Notes: generated from the sequence alone by a model not told the origin. A DNA stretch of 64,000 nucleotides from Flavobacterium frigoris PS1 (GCF_000252125.1 NZ_AHKF01000018.1:62001-126000); one strand, 5' to 3'. Shown: positions 50,350 to 60,161, counted from the first letter of the stretch. A program made the numbers and translations.

Positions 50350-53300
50350 TTAAAATGATACGTTAATAGAGAATGTGTATTGGCTTGTGATTGGTTGAGA
50401 AACTCCACCTGATCTGTAAAACTCAGGGTCTTGTCCGTTTAGTTTTTTGTCAGAGTAAATTAAAAGTGGGTTAGCTGTTGACGCTTTCATAGAGAAAAGA
50501 TTAAGACCTAATTTTTTCTTTAAATCTTTAGGAAACTCATAACTTAATGATACATTTTTCAATCTCACGAAAGTTCCATCAGCAACACGCTCGTCAGAAA
50601 AATTATATGCATTGTAAGCTCTTGTCAAATCCTTTGACTGTGAAGCATAATTTGCAATCAATCTTTGATCTGCAATTACAGGAATATTTGTCAAAGCTTC
50701 ATCACCAGGATTTATCCATCGGTTTGTGAATTCTTTTGTAAATACCGTTAAGTCGTCATATTCATCAGAATAGATAGGATTTAAACGTACTTTATTTCCT
50801 CCAGCAGCAACGATAAACACATTCAAAGACCAATTGTCATACGTGAAAGTATTCGAGATACCGGCGGACTTATTTGGCTCAATAGAACCTTCATATTTCA
50901 AGTATTTCGTAATGTCTTCTGTATCTTGAAAATTGGCACCTGTAACATTATCAACTATTCCATCTGCCATTACAAAAGTGGGTAATCCTTGAGTATTCAA
51001 CCCAGTGAATTGGTAAGAGTACAAAGCATTTCTTGGGTGACCTACTGAATTCCCTCCTGTACCGTCAACTAAACCTAAAACAGATGGCTCGTTTTGTAGT
51101 TTTGTGATTTCTTGATTATAAACAGAGAAATTAAATGATGTTGACCATTTTAGCCTTGTGTTATTTAAATTTTTTGTAGAAAGTGAAAACTCAATACCTT
51201 TTGTTTCCATATCTGCATTGTTACCTTGTTTTAATTTTTGTCCTCCAATACCTGAAGTGGTAACAAAATCTACTAAGTCAAATGCTTTACGACTATAAAC
51301 ATCTGTCGTAAATTGAACTCTATTGTCAAACAAACCTAAATCTAAACCAATGTTAGTTTCAAATTGTTTCTCCCAAGTTAAATCTCCATTTTGAAGTTCA
51401 TCAATATTCAATCCTGTCTCCCTATCTGATAAGTTTAAACGATCAGTAATGAAACTTTTATAGATAGCTAGTGAGTTGGTTGCTGGACCAGCTGTTGCAG
51501 TAAGACCGTAAGAACCTCTTAAACTTAATGTATTGATTGCTTTTACGTTTTTCATGAAGTCTTCCTCCATAACATTCCATTTTCCACTAAAAGTGTAAGT
51601 AGGCAACCATCTTGAAGAAGCGCTATTTCCTTGTCTGTTTGATCCATCATAACGACCTGTAATCGATCCAGTATAACGTCTGTCGTAAGTATATCCTACT
51701 TTACTAAAGAAACCAACAGTTCTTTCTCTTTCTTCATTAAAACCATAATATGATTCTCCACCGTTTATCAGTTTTTCTAATAATCTAGGATCTGTAAAAG
51801 CAGTTAATCCTCTGTCATACTGTAAGCCAAAAGCGGTAAAATTATTGCTGTTTCTATCTACAGATCTAAGTTCTTGACCAAATAGTGCTTCTAACTCATG
51901 TTTGTTATTGAATACATTTTTATAGTTGAAACTATTTCTAATATTGTAAGAAGTTAATTCATTTGAGAATTTTCTTAAGATACCACCGTTTGGTAAAACA
52001 GAAACTTTTGGAGCAGTTAAATCTTCAGGATCTTGGTACAAAAAGATATTTTGATCTCTTACAATTGTAGTTTCTTGAGCGTTATATGCACCCACGATAT
52101 TAGACTGTTCAAGAATGTTATGTTCTCTAGTTGTATTAGCATAACGAGCATTAGCAGTGAAGTTATACGTTAATTTTGGATTTATTTTGTAAGCCAAATC
52201 TGCTTGAAAACGGATATCTTTAACTTTAATGTCCATATAATTGTTTTGTAATTCTTCAACTATATTTATTGGAGCCCAGTTGTTTCTATAATATTCGTAG
52301 TTTCCATTGTCATCATAAGGTCTTAATGCTCTATTTGTATTTAAAACATAATTAAATGGATTAATATCAAAGTCTCTAGTTGTGCTTCCGCTAACACCGT
52401 CCCTAAGACTGTCGTAACTTCCTGGAGCTGATTGATCTCTAACAGATGCTTGAGTTGATAACGTTAGACTAAACTTATCATTTATAAAAAAAGTGTTTTT
52501 AATATTTGATGTTAATTGATTCACTCCGTCAGCAAGTGTCCATCCTGGATCATGGTAAAAACCAAGAGATGCAAAATAAGCATTGTTTTTTCCACCACCA
52601 GAAAAACTTAGCGAGTGGTTTTGTGTAATAGATGGTCTAAATAAAACTTTAAACCAGTTTGTATTTGCTAATTCATATTTTTTTAAGAAAGCATTTCTAC
52701 TTGGCTCATCATTTTTAACACCATAAGTTCCACTAGTTTGATCATAAGTGTTAATAGCATTTGCAAGAATGTTGTAAACACCTCCGTAACGTCCTTGTGA
52801 GGTTTGAGGTAATCCAAGGAACCCTTTTGATTCAATTTCTTTAAGAATGCTCATTGTTTCTTGAGAATTCAATATGTCATATTGATTGTAGTTAGGAACT
52901 GTTCTTGCAGTTTGTTCTAACGAATAGGTTACACTTAATGGAGATTCACGTCTTCCTTGTTTAGTCGTCACAACAACAACACCATTCAATGATCTTGAAC
53001 CATAAATAGAAGTTGCCGATGCATCTTTTAGTATTTCAATACTTAAAACGTCATTAGGGTTTAATCCTGCAATAGACGAACTCAATAAAGTCTCTGAATT
53101 CCCAGATGCTAAATCTGCAAATGAAAGGTTAACGATATCTTCTTGAACAATACCATCAATTACCCATAGTGGTTTTGTATCTCCAAAAATAGAAGATGAA
53201 CCACGTACTGTAATTTTTGGAGCTGTACCAAAAGTACCAGTAACGTTTTGAACTGTTACCCCAGCTGCTTTACCTTCGATCATTCTACTGATATCTACAA

Positions 53301-54063
53301 CGCCTTCAACTAGTAAATCTGTTCCTGTTATCTTGCTTATAGCTCCTGTAAAAGTCCTTTTGGATGTTTTCTCATATCCTGTAGTAATAACTACTTCATT
53401 TAGTTTTTGTCCGAACTCGCTTAAGATAATGGTAAGTGGAGTTGATTTTATAGCTATTTCTTGGGTTTCCATCCCTATATATGAAACTACAAGTCTAGTG
53501 CTATTTGCAGGAGCATCAATAGTAAAATTACCATCAATATCTGTCAGTACAGCTACTTTCGTTCCTTTTACCATAACTGTAGCTCCAGGTAAAGGAAGTC
53601 CGCGTTCATCAAGAACTCTACCTTTGACGATAGTTGCTAAAATAGTATTAGTTGCTAATGATTGTGGTGTAGTTATACCCATTAAATCATTAGTAAACGA
53701 AGTTTTATTTTGTAGTACAATTTGATTACTTACTTCAGAATAAGTAATGTTTAGCGGTTTTAAAATATTACTAAGTATAGATGATAGTAACTCATCATTT
53801 GCTTTGTAACTGACTATTTGATTCAGTTGACTAATTCTTGAATTGTACGAAAATTTTACATTCGCAGTTTTCTCAAGTTTAGCCAAAGCATTATACAAGC
53901 TTAAGTTCTCAATACTAAGAGTAACTTTAGTGTCTAATTTCTTTTGCCCTTTTACACTATTTGCCATGGTTACAGTGGAAAACACAAAGGCCAACAGAAA
54001 TTGAAATAATGTTATTTTCATGATTCGGAGGAGTAATCGTTGTTTAACAACAGGTTTTTTCAT
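50350..54063 (-). CDS. SusC/RagA-family TonB-dependent outer-membrane transporter with STN domain
   Basis: A 1237-residue outer-membrane channel. After the signal region ('MKITLFQFLLAFVFSTVTMA'), residues ~46-118 form an STN domain ('LYNALAKLEKTANVKFSYNS'), the extension that signals to FecR anti-sigma factors. A carboxypeptidase-regulatory beta-sandwich follows at ~145-230 ('VKGRVLDERGLPLPGATVMV', 'SYIGMETQEI'). Then come the SusC plug ('VLSIEILKDASATSIYGSRS') and a 22-strand barrel. It imports large ligands with TonB energy. Together with the upstream sigma/anti-sigma genes this is a trans-envelope autoregulated system. Confidence 0.95.
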   Translation of the reverse strand: MKKPVVKQRLLLRIMKITLFQFLLAFVFSTVTMANSVKGQKKLDTKVTLSIENLSLYNALAKLEKTANVKFSYNSRISQLNQIVSYKANDELLSSILSNILKPLNITYSEVSNQIVLQNKTSFTNDLMGITTPQSLATNTILATIVKGRVLDERGLPLPGATVMVKGTKVAVLTDIDGNFTIDAPANSTRLVVSYIGMETQEIAIKSTPLTIILSEFGQKLNEVVITTGYEKTSKRTFTGAISKITGTDLLVEGVVDISRMIEGKAAGVTVQNVTGTFGTAPKITVRGSSSIFGDTKPLWVIDGIVQEDIVNLSFADLASGNSETLLSSSIAGLNPNDVLSIEILKDASATSIYGSRSLNGVVVVTTKQGRRESPLSVTYSLEQTARTVPNYNQYDILNSQETMSILKEIESKGFLGLPQTSQGRYGGVYNILANAINTYDQTSGTYGVKNDEPSRNAFLKKYELANTNWFKVLFRPSITQNHSLSFSGGGKNNAYFASLGFYHDPGWTLADGVNQLTSNIKNTFFINDKFSLTLSTQASVRDQSAPGSYDSLRDGVSGSTTRDFDINPFNYVLNTNRALRPYDDNGNYEYYRNNWAPINIVEELQNNYMDIKVKDIRFQADLAYKINPKLTYNFTANARYANTTREHNILEQSNIVGAYNAQETTIVRDQNIFLYQDPEDLTAPKVSVLPNGGILRKFSNELTSYNIRNSFNYKNVFNNKHELEALFGQELRSVDRNSNNFTAFGLQYDRGLTAFTDPRLLEKLINGGESYYGFNEERERTVGFFSKVGYTYDRRYTGSITGRYDGSNRQGNSASSRWLPTYTFSGKWNVMEEDFMKNVKAINTLSLRGSYGLTATAGPATNSLAIYKSFITDRLNLSDRETGLNIDELQNGDLTWEKQFETNIGLDLGLFDNRVQFTTDVYSRKAFDLVDFVTTSGIGGQKLKQGNNADMETKGIEFSLSTKNLNNTRLKWSTSFNFSVYNQEITKLQNEPSVLGLVDGTGGNSVGHPRNALYSYQFTGLNTQGLPTFVMADGIVDNVTGANFQDTEDITKYLKYEGSIEPNKSAGISNTFTYDNWSLNVFIVAAGGNKVRLNPIYSDEYDDLTVFTKEFTNRWINPGDEALTNIPVIADQRLIANYASQSKDLTRAYNAYNFSDERVADGTFVRLKNVSLSYEFPKDLKKKLGLNLFSMKASTANPLLIYSDKKLNGQDPEFYRSGGVSQPITSQYTFSINVSF

Positions 54064-54152
54064 AATTTTGGTTTGTTTTAATTAGTACTTATTATCGGGT
54101 ATTATCAGGACAACGCAAATTCCTTTTTAGAGAAGGCAATTTGATTTTACTT

Positions 54153-54190
54153 AAGCGTCGAAAATGTTACAGCATCTTCGACGCTTTTTT
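54153..54190. terminator. Hairpin between the FecR and SusC genes
   Basis: AAGCGTCGAA pairs with TTCGACGCTT (10 bp, 14-nt loop). The T7 tract lies on the plus-strand side; on the minus strand, toward SusC, only AAGTAAAATC follows. It may partly end sigma/anti-sigma transcription or guard against antisense transcription. Confidence 0.6.
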
Positions 54191-54218
54191 TGTGGGGTAT
54201 TGTTACATAGGCACTCTA

Positions 54219-55331
54219 TCAATAATTACAACCATCAGAATTGATGATGATTTGGTTTCCATTCATTTCATAACTCGTATTATTTCCCAGCGCTTTGCAG
54301 ATAATTTTAAGTTTTTCTGGCAAAGGTTGGTCGCTTAGTGAAGTAGTAAGGTGACAGTCTTTTAATTTGTCTTTTGGGAATTCAATGTTTACTAAATAAG
54401 CTTGTTCAATTGTTTTAAATATCTGACTAACTGGAATATCAGTGAAGTCAAAACTTAATTGCTCAATAGTCCTAACAGAGTGTATTAATGTTTGATCTTT
54501 TGTAATATCTGTAATTTTATCGAAGGTGGAACTTTTACGAGTAAAACGTAAGGCTTCATTAGGAAGTAAGGTAATTTCCTCTTTTTTATTGAAACTTAAT
54601 ACCATTTCGTTAGACTGTACTTTTACTTTACCTGTTCGTACAAGTATTTCTACATTAGGTTCATTAGAAAAAGCACTTATTCTAAAACTAGTTCCAACTA
54701 CTTTGGTAACGATTTCATTGGCAAAGACTAGAAATGGTTTTTTAGGGTTTTTACTTATTTCAAAAAAACCTTCACCAGATAAATAGACTCTTCTTTCGTT
54801 TCCTACAAAAATTTTAGGGTAACTCAATTTACTTTTTGGTTGTAATAAAACAGAGCTTCCGTCAGATAAAGTTATTATTTGAGGCTTATTTGAATTATTA
54901 GTTTGCTCAACGAGTCCTTCATTATTATTCTCATGAATAAGTTCATTGTAGATTTGTGTCGAATTATTAGGAATAAATAAATGGCTATAAGTCCAAGAGC
55001 CGAGTAAACCAAAAACCAAAACCGCAGCGACAGACTTTAGCCAATTATTATTCCAAAGTTTAATTTCTTTCTTTGTAGATGCTTCATTCTCTTCAATTTT
55101 AGTCCAAGTAGCTACTAATGCAGTTTGGATTATTGAGGAGTGTAAATTATTTTCAGGAATCTTCATAGCTAAAATCCATAGTCTGGCCTCTTCAACTAAT
55201 TTAGCGCGCATAGAATTTTCTAAAGTCCATTCTTCCCAGTTTTCTAGGTCCGCCTTTGTACGTACCCAAGACTGGAATGATTCATCAGCTAAAAAATCTT
55301 CTATTTCGGTATATTTGTTACGTTTTTGCAT
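54219..55331 (-). CDS. FecR-family anti-sigma factor (FecR plus DUF4974)
   Basis: A 370-residue inner-membrane protein. The N-terminal ~110 cytoplasmic residues ('LADESFQSWVRTKADLENWE') hold the sigma factor. One transmembrane helix lies at ~115-135 ('KSVAAVLVFGLLGSWTYSHL'). The periplasmic FecR domain follows ('ITLSDGSSVLLQPKSKLSYP', 'RRVYLSGEGFFEISKNPKKP', 'VVGTSFRISAF'). The C-terminal ~80 residues ('LSFDFTDIPVSQIFKTIEQA') are the DUF4974 domain that receives the STN signal. It pairs with the ECF sigma factor upstream. Confidence 0.94.
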   Translation of the reverse strand: MQKRNKYTEIEDFLADESFQSWVRTKADLENWEEWTLENSMRAKLVEEARLWILAMKIPENNLHSSIIQTALVATWTKIEENEASTKKEIKLWNNNWLKSVAAVLVFGLLGSWTYSHLFIPNNSTQIYNELIHENNNEGLVEQTNNSNKPQIITLSDGSSVLLQPKSKLSYPKIFVGNERRVYLSGEGFFEISKNPKKPFLVFANEIVTKVVGTSFRISAFSNEPNVEILVRTGKVKVQSNEMVLSFNKKEEITLLPNEALRFTRKSSTFDKITDITKDQTLIHSVRTIEQLSFDFTDIPVSQIFKTIEQAYLVNIEFPKDKLKDCHLTTSLSDQPLPEKLKIICKALGNNTSYEMNGNQIIINSDGCNY

Positions 55332-55421
55332 TTAAAAATAAGGTTACATAGACATAAAGGACAGTTTCCTTATTATATACTCATTAAATTATGATTTTTT
55401 TTTAATTTATTTAAGAAAAAT

Positions 55422-56030
55422 TTATAATATACTAGAAGATAGTAGTAAAAGCAAGGGAATATTAGCATTCCATTCCTTGCGCAAGTTTAGTAATGCGCGG
55501 TGTAATAAATTGTTAGCTGATTGGTAATTTACATCGAGCATATCTGCAATTTGCTCTACACTAAGGCCTTGGTGGTATCTTAGGTATAATGCCTCTTTCT
55601 GTCTAGAAGGTAAAAAATTGATGAGTATGTTGAGTTGATTAACTTTATCAGCAGTACTTTCGTCAATAATTAATTTGTGTTCAATTGAGAAATCAAATAA
55701 AAATTCAATAGAGTCTGTTGAAGTGATTTTACTAAAAATATGGTCGCGTTCTTGTAATCTAGCAATCCTTTTGCGAACACTTGATAAAAGATAAGCTTTT
55801 ACATTGGCATTATCACTTAAAGAATGTTTGTATAACCAAAGATCTGCAAATACGTCCTGAATACAATCCTGAACTTTTTCAGCATGATTTGAAAAAGAAT
55901 TTCCATAACGTACTAGATGCTCATAATACTTTGTAAAAAGTACCGAAAAAGCCTTTTCATCTCCTGTTCTTAGTCTACTCCAAAGTAGGGAGTCATCAGC
56001 GCAATTAGTATTTAATGATTTTATTTTCAA
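55422..56030 (-). CDS. ECF RNA polymerase sigma factor (FecI/RpoE-like)
   Basis: A 202-residue sigma-70 family factor. Region 2 is 'DEKAFSVLFTKYYEHLVRYG' and 'VQDCIQDVFADLWLYK' (DxxQDxF-type core-binding). Region 4 is 'FLPSRQKEALYLRYHQGLSV' and 'EQIADMLDVNYQSANNLLHR' (helix-turn-helix for the -35 element). The start is a TTG at 56030; no in-frame ATG is near. A hydrophobic C-terminal tail ('IPLLLLLSSSIL') is common in Bacteroidota ECF factors of SusCD loci. It should drive susC and its followers when released by FecR. Confidence 0.92.
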   Translation of the reverse strand: MKIKSLNTNCADDSLLWSRLRTGDEKAFSVLFTKYYEHLVRYGNSFSNHAEKVQDCIQDVFADLWLYKHSLSDNANVKAYLLSSVRKRIARLQERDHIFSKITSTDSIEFLFDFSIEHKLIIDESTADKVNQLNILINFLPSRQKEALYLRYHQGLSVEQIADMLDVNYQSANNLLHRALLNLRKEWNANIPLLLLLSSSIL

Positions 56031-56493
56031 GGTAGGTATAGCTTTTTGGTATATTAAGGTTATGTTAATTTTTTGTAATTGTACGCATTTTAATAGAAAA
56101 GTACAAGTTAATATCTTAAAATTATATTAAATTTAATAACTTAATGTTTTAACTGGATAAAAAATAGTCGATTCGTAATTTAGACGGTTTAAATTATATT
56201 TTCGCAATTTTTTTTAAAAACTCATTTAACTTAGCTTTTAAAAAATAGAGTTGTATTGCAACACACAAAAGCTTTTACAACGTTTTATTTTCTGTGTAAT
56301 AATAAACAGTTGTGCTAAATCATTTGTAACTGGATGCTCTTAAGTTTTTGGGAGGAAGTACTATCCACCATGTAGTTTTACGATTGACTAAGTATTTGTC
56401 AAATGAGAAAGGTATGGAGACTTTTGATATCTATAATGTAGCTAAAAATAAAAGAATTTAGTGTCTAAAAATGCTGTAATAATTCGAACTAAA
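56031..56493. other. Intergenic stretch between divergent genes, with a possible gene remnant
   Basis: About 460 bases. A 43-codon plus-strand open stretch (56330-56461) reads 'LDALKFLGGSTIHHVVLRL', 'TKYLSNEKGMETFDIYN', 'VAKNKRI' and looks protein-like, but has no start codon at its head and follows a stop. It could be the tail of a lost gene. Nothing else is recognised. Confidence 0.35.
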
Positions 56494-56501
56494 TACATTT
56501 G
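56494..56501 (+). promoter_or_regulatory. -7 promoter box for the MFS transporter
   Basis: TACATTTG matches TAnnTTTG. It places the transcript start near 56507, downstream of an in-frame GTG at 56461, and so favours the ATG at 56551 (or 56518). Confidence 0.5.
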
Positions 56502-56550
56502 TTACTTCCGAAAATTAATGGCATTTTTACAGAAATATTTTAGCTTCCCT

Positions 56551-57831
56551 ATGAAAAACAATGCAAATCCAAAAAAAGAAAATTCATTAAAACATGTTCT
56601 TTTTGGCAGTTTAATTGGTACAACGATTGAGTTTTTTGATTTCTATATATATGCCAATGCCGCAGTTTTAGTTTTTCCTCAATTATTTTTCCCTTCAGCA
56701 GACAGTACTAATTCGGTTTTACTATCCCTTGCTACTTTTTCGATAGCATTTCTTTCTCGTCCTCTTGGTTCAGCAGTATTTGGTCATTATGGAGATAAAG
56801 TTGGGCGTAAGACAACCTTAGTAATAGCTTTGTTGACAATGGGTATTTCAACCGTTAGTATTGGATTTTTACCAAGCTACGCTAGCATTGGAATTGCAGC
56901 ACCTTTATTATTAATGTTGTGCCGCTTTGGTCAAGGTGTTGGTTTAGGAGGCGAATGGGGTGGAGCTGTATTATTAGCCATCGAAAATGCTCCGCCTAAT
57001 AAGCGTGCATGGTACGGAATGTTCCCCCAATTGGGAGCGCCAATAGGGTTGTTACTATCGGGTGGAACTTTCTTGATTTTAACAGATACGATGAGTGCAG
57101 AAGCTTTTCTTGATTATGGGTGGAGAATTCCTTTTATAGCAAGTTCGTTATTGGTAGTAGTGGGTTTCTATATCCGATTAAAAATAACCGAAACTCCTGC
57201 GTTCGAAAATTCTAAGAAAGAAGAAGAGGTCAAAATTCCATTTTTAACTTTACTTAAATTTTATAAAAATCAGTTGATTTTTGGCACATTTGCTGCCGTT
57301 ACTACCTTTTTAGTGTTTTATCTGATGACTGTATTTACGCTTAGTTGGGCTACTTCAGATTTGGGCTATTCCAAAAGAGATTTTTTATTAATGCAGTTGT
57401 TTTCAGTATTGTTTTTTGCACTTTTTATTCCGGTATCAGCTCTTATAGCAGATCGTATTGGACGTAGAAAAATGCTTATTTATGCCACAACGGCCATTGC
57501 TTTATTTGGTTTTGTTTTTTCGTTCTTCTTAAACTCAGGAAGTCCTGTTTTAGTGACTCTGTTTTTATGTGTAGGAATGGCTCTGATGGGATTTACTTAT
57601 GGTCCATTAGGGACTTTCTTGTCGGAATTGTTTCCTACAAATATTCGTTATTCGGGTACCTCTTTAGCGTTTAATATGGCGGGAATCCTAGGAGCGGCAT
57701 TTGCACCTATGATTGCGATTTGGTTGGCGACACATTACAGTTTGACTTATGTAGGGTTTTATTTGACTGCCGCATCTTGTATCTCTTTATTTTCACTGTT
57801 GATGGTTAGTAAAAAGGAGCATAAGTTTTAG
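56551..57831 (+). CDS. MFS transporter, metabolite:H+ symporter type
   Basis: A 426-residue, twelve-helix inner-membrane carrier. 'LIGTTIEFFDFYIYANAAVL' in helix 1, 'FGHYGDKVGRKTTLV' (loop 2-3 MFS motif), 'CRFGQGVGLGGEWGGAVLLA' and 'IADRIGRRKMLIYAT' (loop 8-9) identify the metabolite:H+ symporter group (ProP, ShiA and citrate/dicarboxylate relatives). The substrate is undetermined. Starts at 56461 (GTG) and 56518 (ATG) are also in frame; 56551 is chosen from helix 1 position and the -7 box at 56494. Confidence 0.88.
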   Translation: MKNNANPKKENSLKHVLFGSLIGTTIEFFDFYIYANAAVLVFPQLFFPSADSTNSVLLSLATFSIAFLSRPLGSAVFGHYGDKVGRKTTLVIALLTMGISTVSIGFLPSYASIGIAAPLLLMLCRFGQGVGLGGEWGGAVLLAIENAPPNKRAWYGMFPQLGAPIGLLLSGGTFLILTDTMSAEAFLDYGWRIPFIASSLLVVVGFYIRLKITETPAFENSKKEEEVKIPFLTLLKFYKNQLIFGTFAAVTTFLVFYLMTVFTLSWATSDLGYSKRDFLLMQLFSVLFFALFIPVSALIADRIGRRKMLIYATTAIALFGFVFSFFLNSGSPVLVTLFLCVGMALMGFTYGPLGTFLSELFPTNIRYSGTSLAFNMAGILGAAFAPMIAIWLATHYSLTYVGFYLTAASCISLFSLLMVSKKEHKF

Positions 57832-57907
57832 TTTTTTTATAATAAAATAAATTAATTGGATAGTGACTTCTGGTTGATGTTTTACTGGAATTACTAAAAT
57901 TAACCCT

Positions 57908-57915
57908 TATTTTTG
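57908..57915 (+). promoter_or_regulatory. -7 promoter box for the radical SAM gene
   Basis: TATTTTTG fits TAnnTTTG and lies 17 nt before the TTG start codon at 57933, supporting that unusual start. No -33 TTG is seen at the expected spacing. Confidence 0.45.
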
Positions 57916-57932
57916 CAGAAAACTTATTCTCT

Positions 57933-60161
57933 TTGAAAACTAAATTATTTCTCATCACGCCTCCTTTTACCCAACTGAATACACCTTATCCAGCAACGGC
58001 TTATATAAAAGGGTTTCTGAACACCAAAGACATTGCTGCCGTTCAGGCAGATCTAGGGATTGAAGTGATTTTGAAATTGTTTTCGAAAAAAGGTTTGAAA
58101 GATTTGTTTGAAGTTGCAGGTTTAAAGTTTGCTCCGCCAGTTCGATTTTCAGTCTCGGGTGAAGTTGGAGAAATTTCGGATAATTCGAAACGTATTTATG
58201 CGTTACAGGAAGAATATATCAAAACTATTGATTCCGTTATCGCTTTCTTGCAAGGGAAAAATCCAACTCTGGCACTTCAAATATGTCAGGAAGATTATTT
58301 GCCTGAAGCCTCTCGTTTTGCGCAATTGGAAGAGCTAGATTGGGCTTTTGGGACGATGGGAACACAGGATAAAGCGAAGCATTTGGCTACTTTGTACCTC
58401 GAAGACATTTCTGATTTTATTGTAGAATGTGTGGATGCCAACTTTGGTTTCAGCCGTTATGCGGAACGTTTGGGGAGATCAGCCAATTCTTTTGACGAAT
58501 TGTACGAAGCCTTGCAACAAGAGACAACTTATATAGATAATGTTCTACTTTCGATTTTAAAAGAAAGAATAGAAACCATTCAGCCTACATTGTTCTTAAT
58601 TTCTATACCCTTTCCGGGGAATTTGTATAGCGCTTTTCGATCGGCGCAATGGGTGAAAAAACACTATCCCGAAATTAAAATTTCTGCTGGAGGCGGTTTC
58701 CCTAATACGGAATTGCGTTCTCTTTCAGACGAACGTGTTTTTGAGTTTTTCGATTACATCACTTTGGATGATGGTGAAGCGCCAATTGAATTGATAATTG
58801 AAAATGAACAATTAACAATTGACAAAGAATACAAACGTACCTTCCTGTTGGAAGATGGTAAAGTGGTATATAAGAATAATTCCTTAAAACATGATTATAA
58901 GCAGTCCCAAGTGGGCACGCCAGATTATTCTGATTTGCTTTTAGATAAATACATTTCAGTTATCGAAATAGTGAATCCTATGCATCGAATGTGGTCTGAT
59001 GGTCGCTGGAATAAACTCACTATGGCACACGGATGTTATTGGGGAAAATGTACGTTTTGCGATATTTCTTTAGACTATATAAAGATATACGAGCCTGTTG
59101 CAGCTAGTTTGCTGTGCGATCGGATGGAGCAAATGATGGAGCAAACCGGTGAAAATGGGTTTCATTATGTTGACGAAGCCGCACCACCAGCTTTAATGCG
59201 TGCTTTGGCACTGGAAATACTTCGAAGAAAATTGTCTGTGACATGGTGGACCAACATTCGATTCGAAAAAAGCTTTTCCAGAGATTTGTGTCTTTTACTG
59301 AAAGCATCGGGTTGCATCGCCGTTTCTGGGGGACTAGAAGTAGCTTCAGATCGATTATTAAAATTAATTGACAAAGGGGTTACGGTAGAGCAAGTAGCCA
59401 AAGTAACTAGAAACTTTACCGAAGCAGGTATTATGGTACATTCGTATCTTATGTATGGTTATCCAACTCAAACAGTTCAGGAAACGGTGGATAGTCTTGA
59501 AATGGTGCGCCAGTTATTTGAAGTGGGAGTGCTGCAGTCGGGATTTTGGCACCAATTTGCCATGACAGCACACAGTCCTGTAGGTATGTATCCGGAAAAA
59601 TTTGGCGTTGTTAAAGAAACCGAAGTTATTGGTACTTTTGCCAATAATGATATTAATTATATCGATTCGACAGGAATTGACCATGGCAAATTCAGCTTTG
59701 GATTAAAGAAATCCCTATTCAACTTTATGCACGGAATCTGTTTTGATTACAGCCTGCAGGAATGGTTTGATTTTAAAATACCAAAAACAAAAATTCCGGA
59801 GGATTTCATTTTCAATGCGCTACAAGAACCGGAAGATTTTAAAATAAAATCCACAGCCAAAATCGTTTGGTTAGGAGGCAAACCTTTTGTTGAGGAGTTT
59901 ACTAAATCAAAAAAAGGGAATTCTTGGAAAATGATGAGTTTGACTTTTCATGACAAAAAAGAAAGTTTTAGTATCCAAACCAATAAGGCGGAAGGCGAAT
60001 GGTTGACAGAAATTCTTCAAAAAGTGTCTGTTTCCAATGCTAAAATTTATACGTTGCAGGAAATCAAGACTGATTTTGAAAAACAACAGGAAGATTTTGA
60101 GTTGTTTTGGTATTCAAAACCGGTGAATAGTCTACGTGAATATGGATTGCTAGTGTTGTAA
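57933..60161 (+). CDS. B12-binding-type radical SAM protein
   Basis: A 742-residue protein with a TTG start. Residues ~1-310 look like a divergent cobalamin-binding-type Rossmann region ('LISIPFPGNLYSAFRSAQWV', 'ISAGGGFPNTELRSL'). The radical SAM core begins with 'HGCYWGKCTFCDIS', giving Cys368, Cys373 and Cys376 (C-x4-C-x2-C rather than C-x3-C-x2-C). It continues 'FHYVDEAAPPALMRALALEI', 'VSGGLEVASDRLLKLIDKGV' and 'HSYLMYGYPTQTVQETVDSL'. The C-terminal ~150 residues are unassigned. It probably modifies a metabolite or peptide; no substrate gene is adjacent. Confidence 0.82.
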   Translation: MKTKLFLITPPFTQLNTPYPATAYIKGFLNTKDIAAVQADLGIEVILKLFSKKGLKDLFEVAGLKFAPPVRFSVSGEVGEISDNSKRIYALQEEYIKTIDSVIAFLQGKNPTLALQICQEDYLPEASRFAQLEELDWAFGTMGTQDKAKHLATLYLEDISDFIVECVDANFGFSRYAERLGRSANSFDELYEALQQETTYIDNVLLSILKERIETIQPTLFLISIPFPGNLYSAFRSAQWVKKHYPEIKISAGGGFPNTELRSLSDERVFEFFDYITLDDGEAPIELIIENEQLTIDKEYKRTFLLEDGKVVYKNNSLKHDYKQSQVGTPDYSDLLLDKYISVIEIVNPMHRMWSDGRWNKLTMAHGCYWGKCTFCDISLDYIKIYEPVAASLLCDRMEQMMEQTGENGFHYVDEAAPPALMRALALEILRRKLSVTWWTNIRFEKSFSRDLCLLLKASGCIAVSGGLEVASDRLLKLIDKGVTVEQVAKVTRNFTEAGIMVHSYLMYGYPTQTVQETVDSLEMVRQLFEVGVLQSGFWHQFAMTAHSPVGMYPEKFGVVKETEVIGTFANNDINYIDSTGIDHGKFSFGLKKSLFNFMHGICFDYSLQEWFDFKIPKTKIPEDFIFNALQEPEDFKIKSTAKIVWLGGKPFVEEFTKSKKGNSWKMMSLTFHDKKESFSIQTNKAEGEWLTEILQKVSVSNAKIYTLQEIKTDFEKQQEDFELFWYSKPVNSLREYGLLVL

